From a virus, in the IMG/VR virus record IMGVR_UViG_3300017739_000010, positions 1 to 59,530 of that record: a stretch of DNA of 59,530 bases; one strand, 5' to 3'. The position numbers and the translations under genes were made by a program. Shown piece by piece: positions 1 through 8,512 of the stretch (position 1 is its first letter; every line of letters starts with the position of its first letter). Below the pieces are notes generated by a model. That model made no database searches. It was not told the DNA's origin and saw only the letters and a program-made list of their open reading frames with translations.

Positions 1-36
1 GAAGCACCTCCGTTTGATTATTAAAAAAGAACAATC

Positions 37-432
37 ATGAAAAAAATTTTACTATTTGAAGAGTTTATTAACGAGAATAAACAAGCAGAAAAAGTAATAA
101 AAAAAGCCCTTCCAGGATATGCATGGGAACATTATGGTTCTCTTGATTCTGATGAAATAGAGGCAGATGGTTTTGCTGGAGCTGAAACTTTTGGAGTAGC
201 CCTAGATGAACTTGATGGTATGGAATTAATGGTACAAATCTATTCAGCAGACGGATTGAGACATACTCATTTTGGTTTTAACTTTGATGGAATGCCAGTA
301 TCTACTTCATTACACTCAAGCGCTGAAAGAAGAAGTATTGATACTACTGGATTGGATTCTCCAATAGACATTAAAAAACTAAATTCAAGTGTATTAGACT
401 CTGTAATATCAGATATTAAAGATACTCTTTAA
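37..432 (+). CDS. Small protein with capsid-targeting-like N-terminus
   Basis: A 131-residue protein of unrecognised family. Its first 13 residues (MKKILLFEEFINE) have an aromatic/acidic core F-E-E-F followed by I-N-E. This resembles the capsid-targeting sequence of T4 internal proteins (MKTYQEFIAEA type), in which the head protease gp21 cuts after I/L-x-E. Similar starts occur on genes at 44.5, 50.8, 52.8, 55.9 and 56.4 kb. The remainder is acidic, soluble-looking and has no membrane segment or catalytic motif I can name. The A-rich leader contains no Shine-Dalgarno. I infer a protein packaged in the capsid and trimmed during maturation; the body's role is unknown. Confidence 0.75.
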   Translation: MKKILLFEEFINENKQAEKVIKKALPGYAWEHYGSLDSDEIEADGFAGAETFGVALDELDGMELMVQIYSADGLRHTHFGFNFDGMPVSTSLHSSAERRSIDTTGLDSPIDIKKLNSSVLDSVISDIKDTL

Positions 433-448
433 AAAAAGAACCCTAACC

Positions 449-514
449 ATGAATTGTAATTGTAAAGAATGTAAATGCGAAGGGTCTTGTAATTGCTCTT
501 GTTGCGATTGCTAA
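449..514 (+). CDS. Cysteine-rich 21-residue peptide, metallothionein-like
   Basis: A short reading frame from ATG to TAA with 9 cysteines in 21 codons, spaced CxCxxCxCxxxCxCxCCxC, with Lys, Glu, Asn, Ser and Asp between them. It lies 17 bases after the preceding gene and before a perfect intrinsic terminator, so it could be the last gene of that transcript. CxC and CC spacing is typical of metallothionein-like metal-thiolate clusters. It is too short for standard gene callers. No homologue is recalled, and chance cannot be excluded without conservation data, but such cysteine density in AT-rich DNA is unusual. Confidence 0.5.
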   Translation: MNCNCKECKCEGSCNCSCCDC

Positions 515-543
515 GCAGGCACACATTTTAGAAACTTTTAGAG

Positions 544-580
544 AAGTCTATGTATAATTAGTGAATACATAGACTTTTTT
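544..580 (+). terminator. Intrinsic terminator hairpin with T-run
   Basis: A perfect 12-bp stem (AAGTCTATGTAT at 544-555 with ATACATAGACTT at 565-576), a 9-base loop, and an uninterrupted T-run to 580. It ends 3 bases before the ATG at 584, so it would separate the small upstream genes from the deaminase-helicase operon. The position directly against a start codon also permits an attenuator role. Confidence 0.85.
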
Positions 581-583
581 AGT

Positions 584-1090
584 ATGCCAAGAATACCGGT
601 TGATTTAATTTACATGCAGATGGCTTATCAAGTAGCCAAGCTCTCGTACGCTAAACGTAGGCGCGTTGGTTGTATTATCGTGAAAGATACACAGGTAATT
701 GCAACTGGATACAACGGTACGCCACATGGCTTTGATAACGACTGTGAAGAGATACAGGTTAGAGATATAGAGAACGAAAATCATAAGAAAGTATTAGAGG
801 AAAAGGGTTATGAATGTGAAGACACTTGTTGTTCTAAAGAAGTAACTAAAAGAGAAGTTCTACACGCAGAGTCTAACGCTCTAGCAAAAGTAAGTCGTTC
901 ATCCATCTCATCAGATGGTGCAGATATGTATATCACTACATGTCCATGTTTCGACTGTGCTAAATTGATTATTCAAGCCGGTATTAAAAGAGTATTCTTC
1001 TCGGAAGATTATAGAGATATGTCAGGTATTGCACTCTTAGAGAAAGCAGGTATTGAGGTAAAAGAAGTTATATGTTGGAACGGGGAGTAA
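584..1090 (+). CDS. cd: Deoxycytidylate (dCMP) deaminase
   Basis: Deaminates dCMP to dUMP, feeding dTMP synthesis for phage DNA. The 168-residue protein has the zinc cytidine/deoxycytidylate deaminase signature: H94-A-E96 (zinc ligand and proton-shuttling glutamate) and P121-C122-F-D-C125 (zinc ligands). The N-terminal segment (VGCIIVKD, TGYNGTPHG) fits the substrate-binding region. Extra cysteines at 54, 78, 82 and 83 could hold a second zinc, as in T4 dCMP deaminase. ATG 584 immediately follows a terminator; in-frame ATGs at 611 and 617 are alternatives but would trim the conserved first strand. It overlaps the helicase gene by 19 bases, so the two are probably co-translated. Confidence 0.93.
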   Translation: MPRIPVDLIYMQMAYQVAKLSYAKRRRVGCIIVKDTQVIATGYNGTPHGFDNDCEEIQVRDIENENHKKVLEEKGYECEDTCCSKEVTKREVLHAESNALAKVSRSSISSDGADMYITTCPCFDCAKLIIQAGIKRVFFSEDYRDMSGIALLEKAGIEVKEVICWNGE

Positions 1091-2805
1091 CTCAAATTAT
1101 TGACGAGGCTCTAGTCCAGAATGTATTCGGAACTGATTTCCAATTTAGACCAGGACAAAGAGAGGTTGTGGAAGCTATCTGTAATCACTATCTTCAAGAT
1201 CCAGAAGGGACAATTATCTTAGATGCCCCAACTGGAAGCGGTAAATCACTAATTGCTATGTGGTCCGCGCACATTCTAAAAGAACTCGGTAACCGAGGCT
1301 ATCTCGTCACATCTGATTTAATGCTACAAGATCAGTATGAAGAAGACTTTAATAAATTTAAACTTAATTGGCCTTCAGTAAGAGGAGTAGACAATTATGA
1401 ATGTGATGTCAATGGTCTGACATTCTCTCTTGCAGACTGTAAGATGAAAGGTATTAGTTATGAAGCAGCTGAGAATCTAACTTGCTGGAACACCTGTGGG
1501 TATCTACAGGCTAGACGGCGCGCGAAGGAGCTACCTGTAGCTCTCTTCAACTATTCATATTATCTAATACAAAGGAATTATGTAGAAGACAAGATGATAG
1601 ATCAGGGTAAAGAGATACCATTTCCTAAGAGAGACTTTGTATTCTTTGATGAAGCACATAAGGTAGATAATATTGTACAGGGACACTTCTCACCTAGAAT
1701 AGACAGAGGAACAACTAAGATATTTAGGGAAGTAAACAGATTTGTACAGAAACATGGTATCGATGCTGCCTGGGTAACCGAGAACAGAATAGCAAGTATC
1801 GTCGACCGCTTAATGCGGGAAGACGACCACCAGGAGTTAATGAGGCTCATCGGAGAGTTCAGAGGTATTGCTGTGGTATATCGAAAAGTACAGGGCGCAG
1901 CCCTCAAACAGTCAAAGTCCAGATTTAAGCAGACTGATGTCCCTAAAGAGTGGCAGACTTTTTTTGGACGAATGGATCGATTGAAAGATATATGGTGTAA
2001 GTTTGACGACTATCATGATATAATTAAAGAACTTGGAAATGATGCAATCGTTATTAAGAGATCTGAAGTTGAAACGCAATTCTTATGTTTAGAAGAAGCA
2101 CTAATGATTGAAAAATTCTTACAGAATAAAAGTGGTTTTAAAGTCTTTATGTCTGCAACATTAGGTGATATTAGATCTTTTGCAAAACATACTAAAATGG
2201 GGAATGCAAAGGTAATTAGAATGGATAACAAATTTTCCTACAAAAAATCCCCCGTGGTTTTCATCAATAGGCACAAATTGTCTTTTAGAGAACGCGAACA
2301 AAATCTCCCCAAGGTCATAAAAGTTCTTGACAAGATCTTAGACAAACACAAAGGACAAAGTGGAATTATTCACGCCGGTTCCTATGACTTCATGAACTAC
2401 ATCAATAATCAATCTAAACATAGGTCTAATCTAATAACCTATGATGTAGCTAAAGAAAGATCTGGTGCAATTAGAAACTTTAATGAATTAGATGGTAAAA
2501 TACTTGTAGGTCCTTCCCTGTTGGAAGGTTTAGACCTTAAAGATGATAAATCTAGATTTCAAATCTTCTTTAAAGTACCATATCCATCATTGAATGACCC
2601 ACTTGTAAAAGCAAAGATGTCAGCGTTTGCTGATTGGTATGATTGGAAAACAGGCATTGCAATACAACAAGGAGCAGGAAGATCTATTAGATCTAAGGAT
2701 GATTGGGCAATAACATATATTTTAGATGCGTGCTTTAGAAGCTTGATAAATAAACAGGACTTCTTTCCACCATCATTTAAAGAAAGAATAAAAACAATTT
2801 ACTAA
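1072..2805 (+). CDS. XPD/DinG-type superfamily 2 DNA helicase with Fe-S cysteines
   Basis: A 577-residue ATP-dependent helicase. Walker A DAPTGSGKS lies at 51-59, a DEAH box in the segment FFDEAHK near residue 195, and a C-terminal motif VI (QGAGRSIRS) near residue 540. Between motifs I and II are four cysteines, C111, C123, C138 and C142, spaced like the 4Fe-4S cluster of XPD/DinG/Rad3 helicases, followed by a motif seen in that family (ALFNYSYYL). These proteins unwind 5'-3' and are used in repair or for resolving unusual DNA structures. The start overlaps the deaminase by 19 bases; the oxygenase-like gene begins immediately after the stop. Phage role inferred as DNA repair or replication. 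Confidence 0.88.
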   Translation: MLERGVTQIIDEALVQNVFGTDFQFRPGQREVVEAICNHYLQDPEGTIILDAPTGSGKSLIAMWSAHILKELGNRGYLVTSDLMLQDQYEEDFNKFKLNWPSVRGVDNYECDVNGLTFSLADCKMKGISYEAAENLTCWNTCGYLQARRRAKELPVALFNYSYYLIQRNYVEDKMIDQGKEIPFPKRDFVFFDEAHKVDNIVQGHFSPRIDRGTTKIFREVNRFVQKHGIDAAWVTENRIASIVDRLMREDDHQELMRLIGEFRGIAVVYRKVQGAALKQSKSRFKQTDVPKEWQTFFGRMDRLKDIWCKFDDYHDIIKELGNDAIVIKRSEVETQFLCLEEALMIEKFLQNKSGFKVFMSATLGDIRSFAKHTKMGNAKVIRMDNKFSYKKSPVVFINRHKLSFREREQNLPKVIKVLDKILDKHKGQSGIIHAGSYDFMNYINNQSKHRSNLITYDVAKERSGAIRNFNELDGKILVGPSLLEGLDLKDDKSRFQIFFKVPYPSLNDPLVKAKMSAFADWYDWKTGIAIQQGAGRSIRSKDDWAITYILDACFRSLINKQDFFPPSFKERIKTIY

Positions 2806-3381
2806 ATGAGAGACTTAATTATTTGCGATAACTTTTACTCTAATGTAGACGAGGTAAGAGCTTTTGCTTTACAACAAGATTTTAATGTAGATGGAAACTA
2901 TCCTGGACATAGAACAAAATCTTTTTTAAATAAATCGATTGCAGACTATATTGGCGAAATTATAGGAGGGGAGCTAGACTTAGATAGTTTAGGTGATGAC
3001 ACGTATTGTGGTGCATATCAATATACTACTGCAGCTGATAGAACTTGGATTCATGCAGATGGTTGGAACGAATGGGCAGGTGTTGTTTATTTAACTCCAG
3101 ATGCACCGGTCACAGGAGGTACTGGTATTTTTAGACATAAACCTACTGGAGCATATTCTATGCCAAGATTACAAGATGGTACTAGAAATGAAACACTTTT
3201 AGATTTAATTAACGCTGACGGTCGAGACTATACTAAGTGGGATTTAGTTGATGTTGTAGGAAATAAGTATAATAGAGCAGTATTCTACAAAGGAGACTTA
3301 TTCCATGCTTCACTAGATTATTTTGGTAGAGCTTTATATGACGGTAGATTATTTCAAACATTTTTCTTTAACACTAAATAA
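2806..3381 (+). CDS. 2OG-Fe(II) oxygenase-like protein
   Basis: A 191-residue protein whose layout suggests a double-stranded beta-helix dioxygenase: H83-x-D85 in WIHADGW, a strand AGVVYLTPDAP, a second histidine H167 in GDLFHASLDYFG, and R181 (GRLFQTFFF) as a possible 2-oxoglutarate anchor. This arrangement is found in the DUF6445-type proteins common in phages and marine bacteria. The substrate is unknown; protein, nucleic acid or small-molecule hydroxylation are all possible. It begins one base after the helicase stop, so it belongs to the same operon. Family assignment is from the motif pattern only. Confidence 0.7.
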   Translation: MRDLIICDNFYSNVDEVRAFALQQDFNVDGNYPGHRTKSFLNKSIADYIGEIIGGELDLDSLGDDTYCGAYQYTTAADRTWIHADGWNEWAGVVYLTPDAPVTGGTGIFRHKPTGAYSMPRLQDGTRNETLLDLINADGRDYTKWDLVDVVGNKYNRAVFYKGDLFHASLDYFGRALYDGRLFQTFFFNTK

Positions 3382-3388
3382 ATTAATT

Positions 3389-3616
3389 ATGGGATTCAAT
3401 AAACTTTACATTCCAGAACTAGAATCTTTAAAACAATCCCTTAGAGAGAAGGGTAACGAAGAGTTCACTGAATTTTGGAAAAGCCGATATATGAAGGCTG
3501 ATGCAATCGTAGGTCCACCCGAATCAATGGATTTTATTAAACAATTTCTAAATCGTGAGTATAATTATAGAACGACTGGTCAACTCGAGTTTGGTTTTGA
3601 TGAGGTCGATGATTAA
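3389..3616 (+). CDS. Small protein of unknown function
   Basis: A 75-residue protein, starting MGFNKLYIP. An upstream in-frame ATG at 3323 would overlap the oxygenase-like gene by 59 bases; I prefer the ATG at 3389, 8 bases after that gene's stop, with an A/T-rich leader. No membrane segment, cysteine cluster or family motif is visible. The C-terminus is acidic (FGFDEVDD). It sits in a run of small unknown genes that ends at the first structural gene. Confidence 0.6.
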   Translation: MGFNKLYIPELESLKQSLREKGNEEFTEFWKSRYMKADAIVGPPESMDFIKQFLNREYNYRTTGQLEFGFDEVDD

Positions 3617-3626
3617 AAATAAAAAT

Positions 3627-4208
3627 ATGTCAACAGAAACACAAGAACAAACAAAAGCAAAAATGTACGTTTGGGCTAGAACTGAACGTGCTGGAGATAT
3701 AGTCACTGTAGAAGGAACTGAAGATCAGTTTACTACCTTTACCGACGGTACAAGATGTGCAACTAAATTAATTGGTGAAATGTTAATGGAAGCTAGAGAC
3801 GAAGCAAATGCAGAATCTTTAGCCAAATCATTTAAAATTTTAGAAGAACCACAGTTAGATTCAACCCCTGTGGAAGAAACTACTAAAAAAGAAACTACGA
3901 CGGCTGATAATGTAATGATTGATGTGCTAAGAAAGGTTAGTGCAAAGAATACAATTACAATGCCTTTAGAAATAAACATACCTTCTAAAGAAGTTTACAC
4001 TCTATTAGTAGATCAGATTGATGAAGACTTAAACGAGCACGTATTGGAGCTTGTACTGAGTCAGATAGATAATTTACAACAACAATTAAAGCCACAGGCT
4101 GAAGAATTTATTAAAAACTATTACAATGGCAAAGGAACAAAAGCTAACACCAGAAGAAAGTCAACAAATAGCGGAGGCGACTCAAGTGCCCCAGACATCA
4201 CCTACTAA
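3627..4208 (+). CDS. Hypothetical protein
   Basis: A 193-residue protein beginning MSTETQEQ. An upstream in-frame ATG at 3555 would overlap the previous gene; ATG 3627, 10 bases after its stop and preceded by AAAAATA, fits the start contexts in this genome. The first 60 residues form a mixed strand/helix unit (YVWARTERAGDIVTVEG), followed by an acidic Thr/Glu linker and a predicted helical C-terminal half. The last 83 bases overlap the next gene in another frame. Family not recognised. Confidence 0.6.
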   Translation: MSTETQEQTKAKMYVWARTERAGDIVTVEGTEDQFTTFTDGTRCATKLIGEMLMEARDEANAESLAKSFKILEEPQLDSTPVEETTKKETTTADNVMIDVLRKVSAKNTITMPLEINIPSKEVYTLLVDQIDEDLNEHVLELVLSQIDNLQQQLKPQAEEFIKNYYNGKGTKANTRRKSTNSGGDSSAPDITY

Positions 4209-4575
4209 CTGGAATAGACGTCAAAGACGTCACATGTTAAGGCAACAAGGTGTATTAAAATACTTAAGTAAACTTCCATTCTTAGGAGAGGTTAGGTCTA
4301 ACTTTAGACAGCAAAATCTAGAGAATGGTAGAAAGATTCATCAGAAAAACTTAGATGCTAATGATAAAGTAAATCATGCTATGTTAGAGGCTAAGTTAGA
4401 AGAGGTGAAAAATACTTGGAAATCTATAGGCTATAATAAGAGCGAGATAGATAAATTAGAAGAAGCTTGGTCTTTGTCTGTAATTAAAGATAAAGAAACT
4501 CTTAAAGAGGACAAGAAGAAGATTAAGAAACTACAGAGAGAAGTGCTAGAGTCATTTCAATCTAGAAAAAAGTAA
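4126..4575 (+). CDS. Basic, helical hypothetical protein
   Basis: A 149-residue lysine/arginine-rich protein. A short Gln/Thr/Pro-rich N-terminus leads to a very basic stretch (NWNRRQRRHMLRQQG, about residues 28-42) and a long charged helix with coiled-coil character to the end. It overlaps the upstream gene by 83 bases; an in-frame ATG at 4234 would remove the overlap but lose the basic stretch. The basic segment could bind nucleic acid or act as an assembly chaperone; neither is shown. Confidence 0.6.
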   Translation: MAKEQKLTPEESQQIAEATQVPQTSPTNWNRRQRRHMLRQQGVLKYLSKLPFLGEVRSNFRQQNLENGRKIHQKNLDANDKVNHAMLEAKLEEVKNTWKSIGYNKSEIDKLEEAWSLSVIKDKETLKEDKKKIKKLQREVLESFQSRKK

Positions 4576-4582
4576 ACGATAG

Positions 4583-4906
4583 ATGATTAGTATTAGTATA
4601 GAACCTGCTGATAACGGGGTAGTCAAATTTTTGATTGATGATAATGTAAACGGTGGAGGTGAAGAATACACTTCTAGAGTCGTTTATGATTTTGACGGCT
4701 ATCTTGGTAGACAACAACAGGTTAAGTTTTTAAATGACTTAATCTTAGACTTAGGTTTGAGTACTGGTAGTGATATTGATCGTGACAAATTGGAGATTAA
4801 ATTAGATTGGGGAGCAAAGTATAACGCGACCGAATCAGAAATTAAAACAAGAGTAACGCTACTCCAAAAAGAAATAAAAAAGCTTACTCGTTTAATAGAG
4901 AAATGA
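4583..4906 (+). CDS. Hypothetical protein
   Basis: A 107-residue acidic protein starting MISISIEPAD, mostly beta-like in its first half and ending in a lysine-rich amphipathic helix (residues 83-107). It starts 7 bases after the previous stop and overlaps the next start by 4 bases (ATGA), a typical translational-coupling arrangement. No family recognised. Confidence 0.6.
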   Translation: MISISIEPADNGVVKFLIDDNVNGGGEEYTSRVVYDFDGYLGRQQQVKFLNDLILDLGLSTGSDIDRDKLEIKLDWGAKYNATESEIKTRVTLLQKEIKKLTRLIEK

Positions 4907-5310
4907 AACTACACGTAGAAGGTGTATGGTGTAAAACTAGAACTGAGTTTGAGAGATTAGCAAAGTCTGGCGAATACGATTTAACAGTATCTTATTTTGA
5001 TATATTCAATAGGTTAATTAAATCAGATCCTTATAGTAAGGAGCCATCAGATATTATTGTATCTCTTTATATTAGAAAATTAATACAAAGACTGCTCGAT
5101 GATGCAAATGAGAATGAAAAAGAGCAAGCTAAAATTTTATACATGTTCAAAACCCTAGACACAGGTTCGGTTTTAGGATTTAAAGAATTTGTAAATGACC
5201 TAATTGAAGAACCGTTTGATTTGGATCTTATTATCATTAACAGATGCGACTATCCTAAAAGAGGAGTGTTGAGCAAGTTTGATAATGTAAGATTCATAGA
5301 CCATGATTAA
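4903..5310 (+). CDS. Hypothetical protein
   Basis: A 135-residue, mainly helical protein starting MKLHVEGVWCK. It is coupled to its neighbours by short overlaps (4 bases upstream, 8 downstream), so it is part of one translated block leading to the tail genes. No recognisable motif. Its position just before structural genes could fit a small tail-assembly factor, but nothing in the sequence proves this. Confidence 0.6.
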   Translation: MKLHVEGVWCKTRTEFERLAKSGEYDLTVSYFDIFNRLIKSDPYSKEPSDIIVSLYIRKLIQRLLDDANENEKEQAKILYMFKTLDTGSVLGFKEFVNDLIEEPFDLDLIIINRCDYPKRGVLSKFDNVRFIDHD

Positions 5311-5899
5311 GCATAAGATTTTTACCAAAGGTGAATTAATTCAAGCTCTAATCTCTACTACACAAGCACCTAATGTACTGATTCCTGTAAGGGCTATGAT
5401 ACACGACGTTAAATTTGACGACGTAAATCCTCAATACCAAATTAAGATTAGAAAATTCTATGACCAAATTAATTTTTTAAAGAGAAACTTATTTGGTGGT
5501 AGATTTATTAGAAACTTTGAAGGCAAAGATACAAGGATAAATCTAAAGAGACAGGAATATAATACCGTTAAAGAACTAGAAGACAGAGTCTTTAATGGTG
5601 ATAAATGGCAACAATATCTAATTGTTGTAGATTCTGTATTCTGTGTAAAGACCAGAGGTGAACAAGTAGAATTATTCAATAAAATACAGGATTTTCAGGT
5701 TGAATCTAATTTTAAAGAGCTATTTAACCTATCAAATAGAACCATATATACTGGAAATTACAACTTTCACACAAAAGGTGAGTTCGTTAAAGCACTTCAA
5801 AAGTTTTTAGGCGATAAATACCCTAAAGCTAAAGATTGGGTCGATTCTGTACTATATAGACCTAATCATGATGAAATGGACCGCGGAGAATGGGTCTAA
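5303..5899 (+). CDS. Hypothetical protein
   Basis: A 198-residue protein, MIKHKIFTKGELIQAL onward. Two similar segments (FTKGELIQALI near residue 7 and HTKGEFVKALQKFLG near residue 154) suggest a duplicated short helical element. Mixed charge, no membrane segment, no catalytic motif identified. Last gene of the upstream block; a promoter-like motif follows before the first large structural gene. Confidence 0.6.
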   Translation: MIKHKIFTKGELIQALISTTQAPNVLIPVRAMIHDVKFDDVNPQYQIKIRKFYDQINFLKRNLFGGRFIRNFEGKDTRINLKRQEYNTVKELEDRVFNGDKWQQYLIVVDSVFCVKTRGEQVELFNKIQDFQVESNFKELFNLSNRTIYTGNYNFHTKGEFVKALQKFLGDKYPKAKDWVDSVLYRPNHDEMDRGEWV

Positions 5900-5924
5900 A
5901 CATATTAGTGTAATATATTGCACA

Positions 5925-5936
5925 GATATATATAAA
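5925..5936 (+). promoter_or_regulatory. Putative late promoter (variant motif)
   Basis: GATATATATAAA in the 54-base gap before the structural gene at 5954. It is a variant of the GATATATAATA motif that recurs in four other gaps. T4 late promoters consist mainly of a TATAAATA-type -10 element, so this is a plausible functional analogue. Assignment is from position and recurrence only. Confidence 0.5.
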
Positions 5937-5953
5937 AAACAATAGGACTTTTA

Positions 5954-7696
5954 ATGGCTAACTACACGCTTGATGACATTCTTCCAGGACCTCCAACACA
6001 ATATATTTACACGGAGATAGCAACTGGTGAACAAATCGTTAGAAACGAACAGCTTTCAGATGATGAAGTTGCAGGTGCTCCCCCTGCAGATGGAGGTAAT
6101 GATGCTGCAATCCAAGGTACTAATTCTTTTAGAGAATCTGGTGAGACTGCTGGAGAGTCTTTATATGGTAAGACTACTATTGATTCTAGAACATATAAGA
6201 CTAAAGATCCAGACAAAGAATTCAATCAGGGCCCTGGTGTTAGATCTTTATATAATAAATGGTCTCTTCACAACTATAATAACAGAGCAACCGGTACTGC
6301 CGGAGAAAAGTTCTCTTTTTTACACTATAATAAAGCTGTAACTTCTGGTAATGATGATAACATTTTAAATCCTACTGCTAGAAGAATTGTAAACTATGCA
6401 CAAGATCAGGGTGGTATTGGTTATTCATACAAGTTTAGTGATTTTGGTGCCACAGAACATTATGGTCAGATTTCAAATGAATATCTAATTACATTAAGAC
6501 GTTTTGCATATCCATGTGGAGATGATTTAATGAATACAATGGGAGTAGATTCAAAAGGTAATCCTATCGATCTAGGTCAACCTGACTTAGCTAGAGTTTT
6601 AACATGGATGTCACCTGCTTTAGGCAACGATATGAAAGAGGTGTTAAAATTTGGTACTGGATTTCCATGGAAAGACGTTGAGTCTCAGATTCAAGAAGTA
6701 CAGGGTAATGCACAAAAAAGAGGTAAGTTAGGTGAGTTTATGGATTCATCTTCATTAGGCCGTGCAGTTGAAGCCGGTTTAAGTGGTAAGTCTGCTGCAG
6801 AAGCTCAGACAATTAGAGATAAAGGTGGAGGTTTTGACCCTATTAAAGAAACATACCCTAACAAAGTATTTGGACCTTTAAATGTGATTAAGAAAGTTTT
6901 AGCTAGAGAACAAGGTTTAGAATTTGATAGTACATTTAATTTAACATTCCATTACGATCTTAAAGGTATAACTGGTACTTCGCCAAAGGTTGCGTTTATG
7001 GACACTCTGTCAAATATCTTAGCTCTAACATATAACAATGCTCCTTTCTGGGGAGGTTCGGTTAGATATACTGGTAGTGGTTCTGTCGGTAAACCTTTCG
7101 GTGATTATGATAAACTTAAGAATGGAGACTATGCAGGTTTCTTGGGTTCATTAACTACACAATTAAAATCCTCAATGGGTGGAGCGTTTGATGACATAGG
7201 TAAGGCTGCAAGCGGATTATTAAGCGGTAAAGGTATTAACGCCTTAGGTGATTCTAAAATCATGGACAACATTATTGGTGGTGGTCTAATGAAATTATTG
7301 AATGGACCGCAAGGTGGTACAGTAATTAACGCATTCTTAACTGGAGATCCAACAGGACAATGGCACATGACAGTAGGTAATCCTATGAACCCGATGATGG
7401 TTTGTGGTAACCTAGCTTTACAGTCTTCTTCTGTAGAATTTGAAGGCCCATTAAGCTATGAAGGATTCCCAAGCAAAATAAAACTAACGGTTGAGCTGAA
7501 ACCAGCAAGACCTAGAGATAAAGGTGAAATTGAAAGCATGTTTAATGCAGGTAGAGGTAGAATATACCTACAACCAGAAGTTGAAGGTGCTGTAGATTTA
7601 GATGCAATTGTAGATGTATCTGCATACGGAAACAAAGACAGAGGCAAATTTACTCCTGGATTCTCAGAAAAATTATCAAACTTTGGACACGGATAA
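5954..7696 (+). CDS. Putative tail/baseplate structural protein
   Basis: A 580-residue protein. The N-terminal 100 residues are acidic and low in hydrophobics. The C-terminal part (about residues 464-535) has a segment I associate with structural proteins of large tailed phages: a WHMTVGNPMNP strand, GFPSKIKLTVELKPARPRDKGEIESMF, then GRGRIY. A Gly/Ala/Leu-rich helical region lies around 395-450. It is first in a run containing the gp53-, hub- and gp5-like genes and overlaps the next gene by one base, so a central baseplate or tail role is likely. Exact T4 counterpart not established. Confidence 0.6.
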   Translation: MANYTLDDILPGPPTQYIYTEIATGEQIVRNEQLSDDEVAGAPPADGGNDAAIQGTNSFRESGETAGESLYGKTTIDSRTYKTKDPDKEFNQGPGVRSLYNKWSLHNYNNRATGTAGEKFSFLHYNKAVTSGNDDNILNPTARRIVNYAQDQGGIGYSYKFSDFGATEHYGQISNEYLITLRRFAYPCGDDLMNTMGVDSKGNPIDLGQPDLARVLTWMSPALGNDMKEVLKFGTGFPWKDVESQIQEVQGNAQKRGKLGEFMDSSSLGRAVEAGLSGKSAAEAQTIRDKGGGFDPIKETYPNKVFGPLNVIKKVLAREQGLEFDSTFNLTFHYDLKGITGTSPKVAFMDTLSNILALTYNNAPFWGGSVRYTGSGSVGKPFGDYDKLKNGDYAGFLGSLTTQLKSSMGGAFDDIGKAASGLLSGKGINALGDSKIMDNIIGGGLMKLLNGPQGGTVINAFLTGDPTGQWHMTVGNPMNPMMVCGNLALQSSSVEFEGPLSYEGFPSKIKLTVELKPARPRDKGEIESMFNAGRGRIYLQPEVEGAVDLDAIVDVSAYGNKDRGKFTPGFSEKLSNFGHG

Positions 7697-8502
7697 TGAA
7701 TTTAAAATCTTTAGCATTTAAAACAATAGATGGAGCTAAGTTTATTTTAGCTCAACCTACTATGATGTTTAGGAATAAAGAGGTTGTTCCTATCATTGCC
7801 ACACATGTTGTAAAAGATGATGAGGTGGGTAGACCAGACTTAATTGCACTGGAATACTATAATGATGATAGCAAAACAGATATTATCCTAAAATGGAATG
7901 GTATATCAGACCCATTTGCTCTAAACCCAGGAGAAGAGTTAGAGATTCCAGTGGATACGGTACCTTTCTATAAATTAGATAGGCCTAGAATCTTTGAAGA
8001 TAATAAGATTAAGAACGAGTTTGTACAGGGCAAGAAGTTGAATCAAAAGGACAAGAATAGACTAGATGCTCTTAAAAAGAAATATAATAAGGAAGTGCTA
8101 TTACCACCTAATGTAATTCCAGTCGGTAAAAAGAATTACAAGTTTACTGCGGATGGAGGAGTTATACTAGGAGCACAAGCTCAAAATGATGAAGTAACCC
8201 AGTCAATATTGTCTGATCTTGCAAATCAAGGACAAGATCAAAATGTAGATGTTGAAGTTACAGATATAGTAGTTGAAGAACAAATTACAAGTGGTGCTGG
8301 AGCTGGTATTAGTGTTTTGACGGAAAGTCAATTAGATAAAAATTTACAAGACCTAGCTGGAAAGGGTACTGGATCTGGAGTAGGATCCGGAGTCGGAGCT
8401 GGAACTGCAGACGAACTCGGTGGAGAAGCAGGAGATGGAACTGCACCAGAGTCTACTGGAGGAGCAAACGACATTGCTAACGACGGCGCACCTTGTAACT
8501 AA
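7696..8502 (+). CDS. 53: Baseplate wedge protein, gp53-like with LysM-like fold
   Basis: A 268-residue protein. Residues about 46-86 (GRPDLIALEYY, DIILKWNGISDPFALNPGEELEIP) match the LysM-like pattern characteristic of T4 gp53-family wedge proteins, in which a residue block such as RPDLIA, a helix, and NPGxxLxIP follow in order. The C-terminal 70 residues are Gly/Ala/Thr/Asp-rich and probably flexible. In T4, genes 53 and 5 are adjacent; here a gp5-like gene lies 3 kb downstream in the same operon, supporting the call. gp53 helps close the six wedges around the hub. Confidence 0.65.
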   Translation: MNLKSLAFKTIDGAKFILAQPTMMFRNKEVVPIIATHVVKDDEVGRPDLIALEYYNDDSKTDIILKWNGISDPFALNPGEELEIPVDTVPFYKLDRPRIFEDNKIKNEFVQGKKLNQKDKNRLDALKKKYNKEVLLPPNVIPVGKKNYKFTADGGVILGAQAQNDEVTQSILSDLANQGQDQNVDVEVTDIVVEEQITSGAGAGISVLTESQLDKNLQDLAGKGTGSGVGSGVGAGTADELGGEAGDGTAPESTGGANDIANDGAPCN

Positions 8503-8512
8503 ACTTTAGAAC

